A stretch of DNA of 6,569 nt from Bacteroidales bacterium (GTDB taxonomy: Bacteria; Bacteroidota; Bacteroidia; Bacteroidales; JAADJA01), in NCBI GenBank assembly GCA_030635465.1, contig DAOVYU010000065.1:1-6569 (forward strand). Direction: 5' to 3'. Shown here piece after piece: positions 5,495 to 6,569 of this stretch. The notes beneath the pieces were generated by a model. It did no database searches. It worked only from the letters and a program-made list of their open reading frames with translations, and was not told where the DNA came from. Position 1 is the stretch's first letter. Every line of letters begins with the position of its first letter. A program made the position numbers and the translations under genes.

Positions 5495-6477
5495 ATATTG
5501 ATTTTTATAATTCTCCCTTCGCTGCAAGTAATTAAAACTTCCCCATTTTCAACATGATATATTGAATAGCAATCCAATTTTTCTTCAATGTTTAATTTCT
5601 TCCAGCTATTTCCACCATCGTAAGTCATGCAAATTATACCATTATTTCCAACAACAATTCCTTTATCAGAATTTACCATGCATAGATCATTCAGGTGTAC
5701 CCTTTGTTTCAATAAGCTATTTGATTTTATCAGCACTTCCCAATTATTACCAGCAGTAGTGGTTTTATAAATCCCACCATCATAGCCGGAAGCGAATCCT
5801 ACTTCTTCATCCAAAAAATAAATGGCTGTGAAAAAATCACCGTTAAAATCCATCACCTCAAATGAATCTGCTCCATCCCGGGTAACAGTAAAATGGCCAT
5901 AACCACTTAATATTCCATAATCCGGACTAAAAAAATGACTGGATGAAAGTTCATAATCGAAAAAGTCCCAGTCCCACCATGTACCTCCATTAGAAGATTT
6001 AACAAGCAACCCTCTGTCAAAATACATCCCCCCTGTTAGATAAATAATTTTTTCATCAACAAATTCAATTTTTTTTAAAGGAACCTGGTATAAATAACCC
6101 GGGTAATAAGGAAATTGATAATCTTCCCAACTACCACCCTGATCATAGGTTTTTAATACTATTAAATTTTCGCCACAGGCATACCCAACTGAATCATTTA
6201 AAAAGTTTATTGCATATAATGACTTGTCAGTATTGAGGTTTAATTCCCATGATTTACCTCCATCGATGGTTTTATATATTGAACCAGATTCTCCACCTTG
6301 GCCACCAACAATAAATCCTATGTGTTTATTTAAAAATAACAACTGTTGAAAATTGACTTCTGTGCTTGGTGAGATTATTTCAACTGTATAGTTTAAATCT
6401 ATTTTCTCTTTACTACAGCTTAAAAACACTGCACTGAATAATATAAACTGAAACCATATTTTTATGTGTAATCTCAT
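5491..6477 (-). CDS. Asp-box (BNR / Ycf48-like) repeat lipoprotein
   Basis: A 328-aa predicted surface or periplasmic lipoprotein. A short basic N-terminus and hydrophobic stretch lead to the lipobox F-L-S-Cys21. The following S-K-E-K resembles the charged export signal that sends many Bacteroidota lipoproteins to the cell surface. The rest is a regular repeat with six Asp-box-like turns (S/T-x-D-x-G-x-x-W): T-I-D-G-G-K-S-W (70-77), T-Y-D-Q-G-G-S-W (110-117), S-S-N-G-G-T-W-W (161-168), T-R-D-G-A-D-S-F (199-206), T-T-A-G-N-N-W (240-246) and T-Y-D-G-G-N-S-W (285-292). V-G-Y-A-C-G- and V-G-F-A-S-G-type strands lie between them. This is the layout of Ycf48/HCF136-like and sialidase-type beta-propellers. 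Asp-box proteins have many roles and no catalytic residues are evident, so no substrate can be named. A photosynthetic role, as for Ycf48, is unlikely in this organism. The ATG at 6477 places the signal peptide correctly. Confidence 0.82.
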   Translation of the reverse strand: MRLHIKIWFQFILFSAVFLSCSKEKIDLNYTVEIISPSTEVNFQQLLFLNKHIGFIVGGQGGESGSIYKTIDGGKSWELNLNTDKSLYAINFLNDSVGYACGENLIVLKTYDQGGSWEDYQFPYYPGYLYQVPLKKIEFVDEKIIYLTGGMYFDRGLLVKSSNGGTWWDWDFFDYELSSSHFFSPDYGILSGYGHFTVTRDGADSFEVMDFNGDFFTAIYFLDEEVGFASGYDGGIYKTTTAGNNWEVLIKSNSLLKQRVHLNDLCMVNSDKGIVVGNNGIICMTYDGGNSWKKLNIEEKLDCYSIYHVENGEVLITCSEGRIIKINI

Positions 6478-6503
6478 CTATAATTTAAAACAATTTTATC
6501 TGT

Positions 6504-6511
6504 CAAAATTA
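6504..6511 (-). promoter_or_regulatory. Bacteroidota-type -7 promoter box for the Asp-box lipoprotein gene
   Basis: On the minus strand the sequence reads TAATTTTG, an exact fit to TAnnTTTG, 26 bp upstream of the lipoprotein ATG. The -33 region has only a partial match (ACTG, ending 18 nt upstream). The predicted transcript would begin near 6497 with a leader of about 20 nt, rich in A and T and lacking a Shine-Dalgarno site, as usual in this phylum. The single exact box in AT-rich DNA makes this a moderate call. Confidence 0.45.
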
Positions 6512-6569
6512 AACATATTAATGGTTTAACAGTGAATTAACTATAAAACCAGGGTGTTCTTTGACATAC

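Noticed and set aside
5562..5759. A 65-codon + strand frame antisense to the lipoprotein gene
   Set aside because: It overlaps two Asp-box repeats of the real gene on the other strand and resembles nothing known.
6552..6569. TTTGACAT near the right edge as a -33 or -35 promoter element for a gene beyond the window
   Set aside because: The downstream half of any promoter is outside the window, so the match cannot be tested.

Overview
The window is AT-rich DNA from a member of the Bacteroidota, probably an environmental Bacteroidales/Marinilabiliales-like lineage. The evidence is the style of the proteins (a Bacteroidota-type DnaG C-terminus, a PagL-like acyloxyacyl hydrolase, an Asp-box lipoprotein with an L-S-C-S-K-E lipobox), start codons without clear Shine-Dalgarno sites, and two exact matches to the Bacteroidota -7 promoter box TAnnTTTG. 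No ribosomal or other RNA gene is present to place it more finely.

Layout from left to right: (1) the 3' end of dnaG (DNA primase) on the + strand, cut by the window edge. (2) A strong hairpin between convergent genes. (3) A three-gene minus-strand operon (about 625-4085), transcribed enoyl-CoA hydratase, then 3-hydroxyacyl-CoA dehydrogenase, then SCP2-type thiolase, with gaps of 55 and 37 bp and one recognisable promoter ahead of the first gene. (4) A 218-bp divergent intergenic region with that promoter and overlapping palindromes. (5) A + strand gene for an exported PagL-like lipid A deacylase, with a non-ATG start. (6) A minus-strand lipoprotein with six Asp-box (BNR/Ycf48-like) repeats, whose stop codon overlaps the preceding gene's stop within a shared TTAA. 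(7) A short upstream region with its own candidate promoter, running to the window end.

The three operon enzymes would carry out the last three steps of a beta-oxidation turn: hydration of enoyl-CoA, NAD-dependent oxidation of the 3-hydroxyacyl-CoA, and thiolytic cleavage. Their gene order matches the reaction order. The same enzymes could run in the synthetic direction toward crotonyl-CoA/butyryl-CoA; the window has no acyl-CoA dehydrogenase, acyl-CoA ligase, ETF or CoA-transferase to decide. The two genes to the right are cell-envelope proteins with no evident link to the operon.

I see no mobile element, CRISPR array, toxin-antitoxin pair, defence system or RNA gene. The region looks like ordinary chromosome. 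The points worth a second look are the unusual architecture of the dehydrogenase, the substituted active-site motif and TTG start of the PagL-like protein, and the palindromes at the beta-oxidation promoter.
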